A DNA stretch of 64,000 nt from Deinococcus detaillensis (GTDB lineage: Bacteria > Deinococcota > Deinococci > Deinococcales > Deinococcaceae): NCBI RefSeq assembly GCF_007280555.1, contig NZ_VKDB01000004.1, positions 124,001 to 188,000 of the forward strand, given 5' to 3'. Position numbers and translations under genes: made by a program. Of this stretch, positions 22,001-30,162 are shown one piece after another (the first letter of the stretch is position 1; each line of letters begins with the position of its first letter). The notes beneath the pieces were generated by a model. The model did no database searches. It was not told the DNA's origin and saw only the letters and a list, made by a program, of their open reading frames with translations.

Positions 22001-23985
22001 CTGCCCTCGTGCGCCACTTTATAGGTCAGCACGCCCTGCGGCGCACCGGGAGTCGTCCAGTAAAAGCGCCCGCTCTTGCCAACTTCCGGATCAACGATGG
22101 GTTTGCTGTTGAGGGCGCTGCTGCCCATGACATAGGTGCTGCCCTGCGGAGCGCTGTGGGCAATGATGATCTGGTTGGCGCTGCGCGGCGCATCGAAGGG
22201 AATTTGCACCACCGATTCGCGCATGATGCTGGGCGCGGCGGCCACCGGCGTGGGAACTGCTACCGGTGCTGGCTCGACCTGCGCTTCGGGCGTGGGCGGC
22301 GTGACCACTACAGGCGGCGGTGGGGGCAGCTTGACCACCAAGACGCCGCCGAGTTGCTGCGTGCTTTCGCAATTGCTCTTGAGAACTGCTGTCAGCGGCG
22401 CTTGGGCATCACCCTCGGCTTTGACGCGGGCACGGTAGCTCAGGGTCTTCTCTTCGCCGGGAGCGAGCGTGCCGCTGAAGGTCGGCGGGTCGAGCGGTTC
22501 GAGCAGTTCACTGCTGCTGTCGGTCAGGGTATACGGAGCCGGAGCAGCGCTGGTGTTCTTGAGGCTGAGCGTGATGGTGGCGATCTCGCCGAGCTGAACC
22601 GGAGCCACGTCCGAGCGGCGAAGCTCGATTTGGGTGGCAGTGGGCAGCACCCGCACGCTGGCACTCTGGGTTTTGTTCCAGGGCGTCAGCGAAGCGGTGA
22701 TGGTGCTGGCTTCCGGCGTAGCGGCGGTGGCAGTGGCTTCAAAGGTAAGGACACCGGGATTCTTGGCGTCTACTTTGCCTGAAAAGCTGGATTCGCCGTT
22801 GGCCGTAAAGCCTGCGGGCAAGCTGACCTGCACAGCCGCGTTCAGCGCTTGGCGCTCAAAAGCGGTGGTGGCCTGCGCGGTGAAGGTCACGACGTCGCCG
22901 ACGCACACTTCCGGCTTATTAGCCGAGAAGCTCAGCGCCACGTCCGGCTTGACCTGCACGGCAACCTTACCGACGCCCTGCTTGGGAACCGTGACGCTGG
23001 ATTTGTCGATGCTGACTTCCGCGCCAGTAATCGGGGCCACGCTGACCGGATAATCGCCGGACGGCACCCGCAAGCTGAATTCGCCGTTGACCGCGAGTGT
23101 TTTGTCGCCCGCTTCCACGGTGGCCTGGGTCGGCTCGTTGCCGTAAGGCAAAATCAATTCGGCAGTGACTTGCAGTTGACCAGTGGTATCGGCCTGCACC
23201 ACGGTGATCGGGCCAGCCGGTTCGTTGGCGCGGCGCAGATCAAAGCCGACGGTGTTGGAAAACTGTTTTTCCTGGCCGGGCTGCTTGAGGTAGAGGGTGT
23301 AATTGCCCGCCGCTTCAGGAATGGCGATGTCTTCCCATTCGAGCTGATCGGAGACTTTGACTGGGTAGGCGTTGCCCGATGCGTCGCGCAGTTCGGCCTG
23401 CAGTTCGCTGGGACCGTCGCCGTCGTACATCCGAATATCGAGCGGGCCGCCTTTGTTGTAGACGTTGAGCGCCGGAACCCACTCGTGCGAGTGAATGTTG
23501 ACGTTGAGGCGGTCAGACTGAATCGCCGCGCTGATCGACTTGAGCCGCAGTGCAAAGGTATTTTTGCCGTTGCCTTCGGTCTGTACACGCAAGGTGTACT
23601 CACCAGCAGGCAAATCCTGATTGATAAAAGTCTGCCAGTCTTGCTGCCCGCGTCCGAAATCTTTGGTCAGCAGCACGTCTTCTTGGTCGGCTTGCCCCGC
23701 CACTTTGGTGAGCTTGATCAGCGAGAAGGTGCTGTGAACGCTGGGATCGGCGTAGGACTCATCGCCGTAATACGTGGCTGAGCGGTAATCCTTGGGATCG
23801 AACTGAGCGCTGTAGAGGTCGAGTTGCACTCGGCTGGCTACACCCACGACCAGCTTGAGGTCTTGGTCGCCGACGGTCCAGAGCAGCTTGTTGCCGACAC
23901 TGGTCAGCGGTAAAGAGGTGGCGATGTCCTGAGCGGCGGCGCTGGCGATCAGCGCGGCGGTCAGGGTGGTAATGGCGCGTTTCAC
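19078..23985 (-). CDS. Giant surface protein with DUF11-like modules and a predicted C-terminal outer-membrane beta-barrel
   Basis: 1635 residues. Signal peptide MKRAITTLTAALIASAAAQ. The N-terminal half is a string of beta-sandwich-like domains, with a DUF11-like one near 450-545, then a Pro-rich linker (about 549-590, LPPPPP and PTPEAQVEPAPVAVP), then more sandwich domains to about 890. From about 895 to the end the sequence switches to alternating amphipathic strands rich in Gly, Ser, Tyr and Leu (GAAYYETPLAGG, GVRIGGDYS, GLGVEYGFGD, SVSYDLPGNGG), as expected of an outer-membrane barrel of many strands. The start is GTG at 23985, directly after the previous gene's TGA, with GGAGG 6 bases away. 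Inferred role: barrel anchor or secretion port for the neighbouring DUF11 proteins. Confidence 0.82.
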   Translation of the reverse strand: MKRAITTLTAALIASAAAQDIATSLPLTSVGNKLLWTVGDQDLKLVVGVASRVQLDLYSAQFDPKDYRSATYYGDESYADPSVHSTFSLIKLTKVAGQADQEDVLLTKDFGRGQQDWQTFINQDLPAGEYTLRVQTEGNGKNTFALRLKSISAAIQSDRLNVNIHSHEWVPALNVYNKGGPLDIRMYDGDGPSELQAELRDASGNAYPVKVSDQLEWEDIAIPEAAGNYTLYLKQPGQEKQFSNTVGFDLRRANEPAGPITVVQADTTGQLQVTAELILPYGNEPTQATVEAGDKTLAVNGEFSLRVPSGDYPVSVAPITGAEVSIDKSSVTVPKQGVGKVAVQVKPDVALSFSANKPEVCVGDVVTFTAQATTAFERQALNAAVQVSLPAGFTANGESSFSGKVDAKNPGVLTFEATATAATPEASTITASLTPWNKTQSASVRVLPTATQIELRRSDVAPVQLGEIATITLSLKNTSAAPAPYTLTDSSSELLEPLDPPTFSGTLAPGEEKTLSYRARVKAEGDAQAPLTAVLKSNCESTQQLGGVLVVKLPPPPPVVVTPPTPEAQVEPAPVAVPTPVAAAPSIMRESVVQIPFDAPRSANQIIIAHSAPQGSTYVMGSSALNSKPIVDPEVGKSGRFYWTTPGAPQGVLTYKVAHEGSLPALNSPALVGRYAHDRQEVLIGDVDLSDLSAAQSLDMQAQTENAGAIKLPLDGAIFRERDRITLAVSGSDSDNSLPTVNGVAVSEASIGKKVIDAANGVQRREFYGVMLRAGENTIAFGGQSIKVSLAGVPVKAEITARQLVADGINPIQVNVKLLDAQGVSTFTPVVTVESSLEPTVKDAQPAVASYQITLKDGEGVLELQPLSAPTRFNVKVQVGDKVFEQKFDAQPSQNRVGIGFLSATAGLDITGPDKSPYYGVRGAAYYETPLAGGKLYVAGAAAGEGGQGNGFSLDAKQGLAKTTNPLERYSTYGDSSTEDLALQGIDPVAFRYEHPNFNIQYRQSSLPISVFSINATPTALSGFTRTNPGVSGFAAYLSNDQVNEDLIANGTRVLNLSRTDVTHDSETVQLVSVSPLTQIETIKTLKRYVDYTLDSVAGVLYFSSPVNLVDETGSRQIVRVNYTLVNGNQNRSVAWGAQIQQDLGPVNLAAAVVNMNGVTTTGARVSFSSGNSSGSLLAAYSGGIHADGGVSGKTGSVQYGASFRYQDGKYVGLNSTPVGTAAVGQADVALTDKFGVRIGGDYSSSVSNAAGTASKTNTQGHVSLLATYLLNPVKVGLGVEYGFGDTSGLAGVASVGYVQGENSVDLQHSQPISGGLKPHTTLRGKVGIARNVTLNVSDDYEWGGDNAATVGLQTTLGGTNLSVSYDLPGNGGSGNRARFGVDTSLPLGEHLGLGVSGSYAYSVGTGKSEWNVGPSLKYTADNLVATTGVDLAQTDHLRTVVKGGVSYNVTDQFSLSLDGTKVFSGVKSEEGNQFAVSAALRNGAWQGLSYLRYSDGALGGKNPQFIGEANAEYHRADYSVRAGLAGRMLAGDSGSLTLQLSVSGTYYLNDTFGIGAAARGLFQPGTNYSAYSLGLEASARVLPGTWATLGYNPVGFDGVASNLYTRRGLYVRLDLMLDDGQRDNSLSLSQGDKK

Positions 23986-26778
23986 TCAGTACCTCCACTC
24001 GGCTGTCGGATCAGTGACAGCGGCTTTCTGGTCGCCGCCGAAACGGAAACGGTAGGTTACGGCGCGGCTTCCGGCGGGCAGCGGATCAAACGTCAGTGCG
24101 TTCTGGCCGTCGAGCAGGGTTGCGCCTGTTGGCAGCGGATCTTGCAGGGTAAAGCCGCCGAGCGCCGCAGGGGTACTGAGGGTCAGCTGCACCAAGTAAG
24201 TGTTGGCTTCAGGGGTGGTAAAGACCTGCTTGTGGACAGTGAAACTGCCCATCTTGAGGGTGGTGTCGCGGATCACGCCGATGTCACCGGCCACCGAGGC
24301 CAGCGGGAAGTCCACGCTGGTGAGCTGACGGCACATCACGCCCCGGCTGCCCGGCAGTCCGCCGTCTTGCGGCAAGCTGAGATTTTGGGCGTAGACGCTG
24401 CTGGGGTCGAGGCGCAGTGCCCAGAAGCCTTCTTTGAGGGTGGCGAAGTGATAGCGGCCTTGCGTGTCGGTCAGCGAGGTGCGCCCATTGGCCAGAATCA
24501 CGCGGGCACTCACCATCGGGATATCGAGGCCCTTGTCGTAAGTGCCGTTGCGGTTGACGTCGATGAAGACCGAGCCGACGAGGTCGCACAGCGGCTCGAA
24601 GATCAGCGCCCGAATGCGGTTGGTGGTTTGCGAGCCGACATTTTGCGAAGCGTTTTCGCTGCTGATGGCGTTGGCGATGGCGGTGTTAGTGACGCTGGTG
24701 CCGACTTTCGGCGAAACCAAAGCCTCAAACGTGACGGCGGCGGTTTGGCCGGGGCCGAGGTTGCTGACGATCCAGGTGTAGTTCTGGCCGTCGACTGCCG
24801 GATCACCAATCGGGGTGCCGTCGAGGCGACTGGAACCCGGCACGTATTGGATGCCGATGGGCATAGTATCCACGATTTCCACGCGCTTGAAAGTGGCATT
24901 TTTGGAGGGATTGGTGACGGTGAAGGTATAGGTGATGGTGTCGCCGATTGATGCTTCGGCGGGAGAAGAAGTCTTGTTGAAGATCAGGGCGCTGCCGAAC
25001 ACGGTGGTGGAGACTTCGTTGGAGGTCAGCGGCTCGTTAAACTCACTGCTCACCATCGTGAAGCTGTTCTTGATGATGGTGTCATCGGGCGTAGCCGCCT
25101 TAACTTGCGTCACCAGCGTCAGGTTGACGGTCGCTTTGGGAGCGATACTGCTGATCTTCCAAATCACTGCACCGTTAACGAGCGCACCGCCGCTGTCCGC
25201 CGAGACGAAGTCAAGGTTGGGATCGAGTTGATCGGTGACGACCACGTTGGTGAGAGGAACGCTCAAAGGGTTGACGATTTTGAGGGTGTAGGTGAGCTGC
25301 ACTCCTTGCTTGACCACGCCGCCGGGCGAAACGCTCTTGACGAGCTGCGGCACTTCATCGGTGACGCTCGTGACCACGTCAACGGTCTGGTTTTGGGCTG
25401 CGCCCTGAGCGCTGGTGGCCGTCAGAAGCACCCGCAGGGCCTCACTTCCGTCGGTGGGAGGGACGCTGCTGGTCGGGGTATAGCAAGCTGCGAACGACTT
25501 ACTCGCGCCGGGCGTCAGCGCCACGGACTGCTGGAAGGCTGAGCCGTCGAGCTCGGCCAAGCGGATGGTGGCGCTGCCCTTGACCACTTGGCCGCTGATA
25601 CTGATGGTGTCGTTGACATCGCCGAGGTTTTTGACGGTGTGCTGGAAGCAGATCTCGCGGTTCAGGAAAGCGAGCGGCTTGGTTTGAAGATCGTCACTGC
25701 TCAGCTCGCCGCCGGGCAGGGCTTCGGGGTTGTTGACTGGTCCTAACGCGATTTTGGGGGTGTAGCGTACTTCCACAGTGGCGCGAGCTTCGAGGTTGAA
25801 GCCGAGGCTTTGAAGGGTGGCAATGTTGGTGCGGCTACCGGAGACTTGGCTCGGTGCAACGAGTCGAAAATTCAGGCTCAAGATTCCACCGGGCAGGAGC
25901 GAACCGATTCGCACCCGCACGCCGCGCACGCTGCCGGGTTCGGCAGTGGCCCAGGTGTTCCCGTCGGCGGTGTACTCGATGGTTCCGGCGCTGGTGGAAG
26001 CAGAACCGCTCACAAAGCGGAAGTCAATCATGTCGGGCGTATCGAGCCGATCCGTTACGATTACTTCACGCGAAGTGCCTAGCCCAGTGTTGGCGGCGTT
26101 GATCGACACGCTGACTTCTTGGCTAGGCCGTACGACAGATTGACCGAAAGCTTTGGTCAGGCTCAATACCGGCGGTTCCTCGGCCTGCACCTTGCCTATG
26201 TTGTTGTTGTCAACTGCGCCGCCCTCATTGGCCGGGCAAGCTGCCACCAGATTCAGGTAAGCCGCGCCGCGTGCTGCCGCAGCAGACTTGAAGCTGACCA
26301 GCATCGGCACCACTTGATCGGCCTTGAGCTGCACACTGGTGAGTGGGCCTTCGCCGCTGTCGATTTGGCCGCTACCGTTGTAATCGGCGTAAATATTGAC
26401 ATCGCTTAGCGGGAAAGCCGAGGCAGGATCTTGCGGGGCGCTCAGCGTAAAGATACTGTCGGTGTTGCCTGAGTTGGCCAGGGTGTAGCGCAGCAAACCG
26501 CTTTCGCCCGGCAAGAGGCTGACAACCTGACCGGGGTTGCTCACCGTGCCATCCGGCAAAACGCTGGGCCGGCACTGCGCGGTAATCACCGTTTTGACGG
26601 GCGGCGTGATTACTGTTCTTGGCGGGAGCGTCAGGTCTTCAGGTTGGTAGTCGAGCGTGGCCCGGTTTTCGATAACCGTGCCAGCAGGCGTTTGGCTCGG
26701 CCCGCCGACGGCCAAACCTGCACCGCTCAGCGCGAGGATCAGCGCCGCGAGTGGTTTACGCATCAAGGTATTTCGCAC
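23986..26778 (-). CDS. Secreted DUF11-repeat surface protein with an SdrD-B-like module
   Basis: About 930 residues from GTG 26778, chosen because GGAGG lies 4 bases before it; the internal ATG at 26763 is 19 bases from the SD, and the upstream frame lacks a site. A signal peptide (MRKPLAALILALSGAGLAVGG) is followed by TPAGTVIENRATLDY, a segment shared with the 659-residue neighbour. DUF11-type modules lie near residues 203-310, 480-590 and 595-712. An SdrD-B-like module (VGSVFIDVNRNGTYDKG) is near 733, and a further DUF11 module ends the protein. A DxNxDG-like loop (ADYNGSGQIDSGE) suggests calcium binding. First gene of a tightly coupled three-gene unit. Confidence 0.85.
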   Translation of the reverse strand: MRNTLMRKPLAALILALSGAGLAVGGPSQTPAGTVIENRATLDYQPEDLTLPPRTVITPPVKTVITAQCRPSVLPDGTVSNPGQVVSLLPGESGLLRYTLANSGNTDSIFTLSAPQDPASAFPLSDVNIYADYNGSGQIDSGEGPLTSVQLKADQVVPMLVSFKSAAAARGAAYLNLVAACPANEGGAVDNNNIGKVQAEEPPVLSLTKAFGQSVVRPSQEVSVSINAANTGLGTSREVIVTDRLDTPDMIDFRFVSGSASTSAGTIEYTADGNTWATAEPGSVRGVRVRIGSLLPGGILSLNFRLVAPSQVSGSRTNIATLQSLGFNLEARATVEVRYTPKIALGPVNNPEALPGGELSSDDLQTKPLAFLNREICFQHTVKNLGDVNDTISISGQVVKGSATIRLAELDGSAFQQSVALTPGASKSFAACYTPTSSVPPTDGSEALRVLLTATSAQGAAQNQTVDVVTSVTDEVPQLVKSVSPGGVVKQGVQLTYTLKIVNPLSVPLTNVVVTDQLDPNLDFVSADSGGALVNGAVIWKISSIAPKATVNLTLVTQVKAATPDDTIIKNSFTMVSSEFNEPLTSNEVSTTVFGSALIFNKTSSPAEASIGDTITYTFTVTNPSKNATFKRVEIVDTMPIGIQYVPGSSRLDGTPIGDPAVDGQNYTWIVSNLGPGQTAAVTFEALVSPKVGTSVTNTAIANAISSENASQNVGSQTTNRIRALIFEPLCDLVGSVFIDVNRNGTYDKGLDIPMVSARVILANGRTSLTDTQGRYHFATLKEGFWALRLDPSSVYAQNLSLPQDGGLPGSRGVMCRQLTSVDFPLASVAGDIGVIRDTTLKMGSFTVHKQVFTTPEANTYLVQLTLSTPAALGGFTLQDPLPTGATLLDGQNALTFDPLPAGSRAVTYRFRFGGDQKAAVTDPTAEWRY

Positions 26779-26981
26779 AGTGCCTCCAGAAAAGAGTGGT
26801 GGGGCCAAAACAGAGTCTTGGTGTGGCTGCCGGGTGTTCTTCAGCACATTAAAAAGCGTATGGATTGAGGGCTGCCGAACAATAAAACGAAGTTTCTAAT
26901 GTTGGGAATGACAAAAAGGGAAATCACACAGCAAAAGCAGGCCAAAAATCACCAAAAACGCGGGCACAGGTTTGAGAAGGG

Positions 26982-27013
26982 GGCGCACTCCACTCCGAAA
27001 AGTAGAGTGCGCC
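26982..27013 (-). terminator. Hairpin downstream of the 659-residue surface protein gene
   Basis: Perfect 9-base stem GGCGCACTC / GAGTGCGCC with a 14-base loop, starting 13 bases after the stop codon. The following minus-strand sequence (CCTTCTC) has only a weak T-run, so it may attenuate rather than stop transcription. Confidence 0.5.
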
Positions 27014-27025
27014 GCCTCAGAACAA

Positions 27026-29005
27026 TTACTTAACCGTCACCTTGAAGGTGGCGCTGATGCTCTCACCGGGCTTGAGGATGTCGGCATTGGTAATGTTGCC
27101 GTCATTGTTGGTGTCTACGCCGGTGTAGATGGTGCTGCCATCAGGCTGGGGCGCAGCCGGAGCATTGGCGCTCCACGTGGTGCCGTTGGTGCTGTAGAGC
27201 ACCTTGCCGGTGGAGGTGGAGGTGGCCGCAAAGCTGACGTAGTTGGTATTGGCCGGAACAGTGTCCTTCAAGATCGCCTTGACGATGTTGGCGTTGGCCT
27301 TGTTGGTTCCGGAGATGGTATAGGTCAGCAAATCGCCGGGCTGGGCCTTGTCCTTGTCTACAGTCTTGGTGACGACGGGCGGGGTGCCGTTGCCGCCGAC
27401 CTTGACGGTGTCGTTAGTGTCAGGGATGGTGCCTGAGATGGGCGAGACAGCTTTCTGATTGATGGTATAGGTGCCCTGAGCCGAGGCGCACGGCACGGGG
27501 ATAACCGCCACCAGCTTGAGGGTCGCGCCAGGAGCGATAGGGCCGGTGTCTTGGCCGCCAGCCACGGTGGGCAGGGCAACTTCGCCCGCGTCCAACATGC
27601 CGTTGGCATTGGTATCGGTGTAGTAGGTCACGTTGACGGTCTGGTCGGCACCGCTGGTCAGCTTAACGACGGTGCTGCCGGAGATCACGAAGCGGTCAGG
27701 TGCGCCGCCCGTGTTCTTGACGCCCATCGGCAAGAAGGCGTTGGTGGTGTTGGTGCAGACCTTGGGATCCACGTTGACCGCTGTGGGGTCCTTGGGATCG
27801 GGGCTGGCCGGGGTGGCCGGAACGGCGGGGATGGGGGTGGGATCGGTGCCGGGATTCTTGGGATCCACGTCACCGAACTTGGCTCCCGGCAGGTTGACGA
27901 TGTCCTTGGTGGTGTCGGTCTTGGTAGGATCGTTGCCGCTGATGACCGTCAGGGTCACAGTGGGCTGCTTGGTCGCGTCGGCAGAGGTCGAGCCAGCAAG
28001 CAGCGTCACTTTCACGAGGATATCGGTGGTGCCACCGGGGTTCACGCTGGGCGTCTGGGTAAACGGCGTGCCGTCAGGGTTGAGCAGCACGGTGGTGGAG
28101 CCAGCCGGGAAATCGGCGGGGTTGGTCGTCACCGTGAAGATGTCGGGACGGTTGCCGTTGTTCTTGATGGTGTTGGTGAAGGTAATGGTGGTGGTGGTGG
28201 TGGTGGCGTTGGCCGTCTGGGTGTCTTTGCCGTTCTGGTCAGGGGTGATCGGCACGCCTTCAGGCGAGGTGTAGACCGGGGTGCCGCCAACCGCCGTGGG
28301 ATCGTTCTTCGGCCCGATGACGCCGCCGTCCTGACGGGCGATGGTGGTGGTGTTGGAGTTGTTGGCATCAATGGGCAAGTTGATGACGAGGCCCTGATCC
28401 TTGGCAGCGTTGGGGTTGCGGGTGCCGGTCGGGTCTGCGCCGTATTTTTCGGTGTTCAGGGCCGTGGTGGGGACGGTATAGACCTGGTAGAACTTGACGG
28501 TCTGATCCTGATTGACACCGCTGATGGTCGTGATCGGCGTTCCCGCTGCTGTAAGTTCGGCAGGGCTAACAAGGCCGTCGTTGTTGGTGTCGGGATTGGT
28601 GAGGTAATAAAGCACATTGGTGCCGGGCTTGACCACGCCGGTGGGATCAGGCAGGTTGCCCAAGGTGTACGACTCGCCCGGTACGTTGCCGGTGTTGGTG
28701 ATCTGGTAAGGAAACACGACCACGTCGCCGGGCTTGCCGTTGTTGTTGGTCTGACCAGGCTTGGTGTAGTCCGGCTTGGTCACGTCTGCACTGCCGTCGT
28801 TGGGGGTCAGCACAAAGCTCGGCACCGGAGTAACTGTCGTCTTGACGGGCGGTGAGTCCACCGGGGGCTGCTCAGTGCCGCCAAAATCCGAAAAGTTCAG
28901 GGTGGCGGTGTTGGTGATGACAGTTCCAGCAGGAGTGGCTGTCGCGCCTGCCGCGCTTACTGCCATTGCCGCCATCAAAGAAACAATTGACCAGTACTTT
29001 TTCAT
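27026..29005 (-). CDS. Secreted DUF11-type surface protein with calcium-loop motifs
   Basis: 659 residues. Signal peptide MKKYWSIVSLMAAMAVSAAGATA, then PAGTVITNTATLNF, the same opening as the about-930-residue neighbour. The body is Thr/Pro/Asn/Asp-rich beta-sandwich sequence with DUF11-type modules; the last one (DTVPANTNYVSF..PGESISATFKVTVK) closes the protein. Three acidic loops resemble calcium-binding EF-hand/dockerin loops: DTNNDGLVSPAEL (about 135), DTNANGMLDAGE (about 462) and DTNNDGNITNADI (about 632). GGAGG lies 7 bases before the ATG. No membrane anchor is visible, so it is probably held to the envelope by a partner. Confidence 0.85.
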   Translation of the reverse strand: MKKYWSIVSLMAAMAVSAAGATATPAGTVITNTATLNFSDFGGTEQPPVDSPPVKTTVTPVPSFVLTPNDGSADVTKPDYTKPGQTNNNGKPGDVVVFPYQITNTGNVPGESYTLGNLPDPTGVVKPGTNVLYYLTNPDTNNDGLVSPAELTAAGTPITTISGVNQDQTVKFYQVYTVPTTALNTEKYGADPTGTRNPNAAKDQGLVINLPIDANNSNTTTIARQDGGVIGPKNDPTAVGGTPVYTSPEGVPITPDQNGKDTQTANATTTTTTITFTNTIKNNGNRPDIFTVTTNPADFPAGSTTVLLNPDGTPFTQTPSVNPGGTTDILVKVTLLAGSTSADATKQPTVTLTVISGNDPTKTDTTKDIVNLPGAKFGDVDPKNPGTDPTPIPAVPATPASPDPKDPTAVNVDPKVCTNTTNAFLPMGVKNTGGAPDRFVISGSTVVKLTSGADQTVNVTYYTDTNANGMLDAGEVALPTVAGGQDTGPIAPGATLKLVAVIPVPCASAQGTYTINQKAVSPISGTIPDTNDTVKVGGNGTPPVVTKTVDKDKAQPGDLLTYTISGTNKANANIVKAILKDTVPANTNYVSFAATSTSTGKVLYSTNGTTWSANAPAAPQPDGSTIYTGVDTNNDGNITNADILKPGESISATFKVTVK

Positions 29006-29091
29006 ATCTTCTCCTCCGCACTCAAAATGCGGCTACTGCTAAAAATCTGCCGGGTTGGCAATACTTGTTGGCGCTGCTTCAAAGAACCCGC

Positions 29092-29595
29092 TCAATTGAC
29101 TTTCACGCGAAAGCTGAGCTTTAACGTTTCGTCCGGCTTTAAGGTGTCGAGCAGCCAGCGCACATTGGTGTATTCGCTGGATTTGATCTCGCGCGTGACC
29201 GATTTACCTTCGACGGTTTCGGTGCACTTCAGAGGAGCTTCGGCGTAAGCCAGCGCTTTTCCGGCACAAGCAGCCGTGAACTGGGTCGTCCAGCGGTCAT
29301 TGCTCGGGGTGACCGAGCCGAGAAATTGAGTACCTTGCGGAATGGGAACGCCGACTCTGATCTTGTTGAGCACTTTGCCCGAAACATTTTGGGCCGTGAC
29401 TTCTTCGATCAGCACTGCGCCGGGCAACACTGAAGACGGCGCAGAAACGCGCTCCTCAGCGGCTTTACCATCTTTTTGCACAGTGCGGATCAGGTCTTGG
29501 TCGAGGGTAAGTTTGACAGGCGACGCACTTTGTGCAGCGGCCGCCCCCCAGAGTCCAATACTCAAACCGGCGAGAAGGAAAAGTTGACATTTCAT
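29092..29595 (-). CDS. Small secreted single-domain DUF11-like protein
   Basis: 167 residues: signal peptide MKCQLFLLAGLSIGLWGAAAAQS, then one beta-sandwich domain with the order seen in the bigger neighbours (PGAVLIEEVTAQNVSGKVLNKIRVGVPIPQGTQFLG, ending DTLKPDETLKLSFRVKVN). Two cysteines (FTAACAGK, PLKCTET) could form a disulfide. The ATG at 29595 is preceded by GGAGG at 6 bases; the upstream frame extension has no site. It heads the surface-protein cluster, 86 bases before the 659-residue gene. Possible subunit or minor component of the same assembly. Confidence 0.8.
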   Translation of the reverse strand: MKCQLFLLAGLSIGLWGAAAAQSASPVKLTLDQDLIRTVQKDGKAAEERVSAPSSVLPGAVLIEEVTAQNVSGKVLNKIRVGVPIPQGTQFLGSVTPSNDRWTTQFTAACAGKALAYAEAPLKCTETVEGKSVTREIKSSEYTNVRWLLDTLKPDETLKLSFRVKVN

Positions 29596-29731
29596 CAAGT
29601 GCCTCCAAAACCAAAAAAAATCGACAGCCGAGTAAGCTTTCGCTCTACTCATTCTGTCGGTCGCGCCACTCGCTCCGCATCTGGTAAGGCGCCCGAATAG
29701 GCCAGATGTTTCATCGCTCCTGAACAAGCTG

Positions 29732-29762
29732 ATAGTAGCTCAATCTCAGGGTCCTCATGCAA
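29732..29762 (-). promoter_or_regulatory. Candidate promoter of the surface-protein cluster
   Basis: Minus strand TTGCAT (29757-29762), 19-base spacer, TACTAT (29732-29737). The transcription start would leave an about 130-base leader before the first gene. Confidence 0.45.
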
Positions 29763-29799
29763 CCCCCTCCTATGAGAAGTTTTTCATAGTCAGGGGGGG
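29763..29799. repeat. Imperfect inverted repeat upstream of the cluster promoter
   Basis: CCCCCT-CC-TATGA pairs with TCATA-GTC-AGGGGG around a 9-base loop, immediately upstream of the -35 element. Could be an operator, or a terminator-like structure of an upstream transcript; function unknown. Confidence 0.5.
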
Positions 29800-30162
29800 T
29801 TGACACCGGAAATTGTAACAGGTTCTCTTAAGCGGGAGTGAAGTTTTCTGCAAAAAGCCGTCTAGGGCGAGATTTTTTTCATGGCACTCTCTCGCCTAGG
29901 CACGTACACATTGAGCCAAAAATGGGTGGACAACCCCCATTTACCCCCAGCAACCAGCCCTTAATGAGAGCGTGAGAAGGCCATTTACCCTTCATTTGCG
30001 GCTACATCCCCCCCATCTTTTTTGGATTAAAGACAGATGCACCGGCTGATTAGGTGATTCTTAGTGAAATTTATTGGCCGCTTGAAGCAGTATCAACGGC
30101 CAATTCGGTGACACCGCACCTACCGGGCTGCCCACTTCAGCTCAAGACAAGCGCTGCTGTCC
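29800..30162. other. Gene-free region between carA and the surface-protein cluster
   Basis: No gene seen. It holds a hairpin CTAGGGCGAGA (29862-29872) / TCTCGCCTAG (29890-29899), a TTGACA at 29800-29805 without a good -10 partner, and the inverted repeat downstream of carA listed separately. Confidence 0.4.
30073..30104 (-). terminator. Hairpin downstream of carA
   Basis: Perfect 8-base stem ATTGGCCG / CGGCCAAT with a 16-base loop, 58 bases past the carA stop codon. The downstream T-run is short (AAATTTC), so it is a weak terminator call. Confidence 0.45.

Noticed and set aside
27551..28855. 434-codon Gly/Val-rich plus-strand frame
   Set aside because: Opposite-strand shadow of the Asn/Thr/Pro-rich 659-residue protein.
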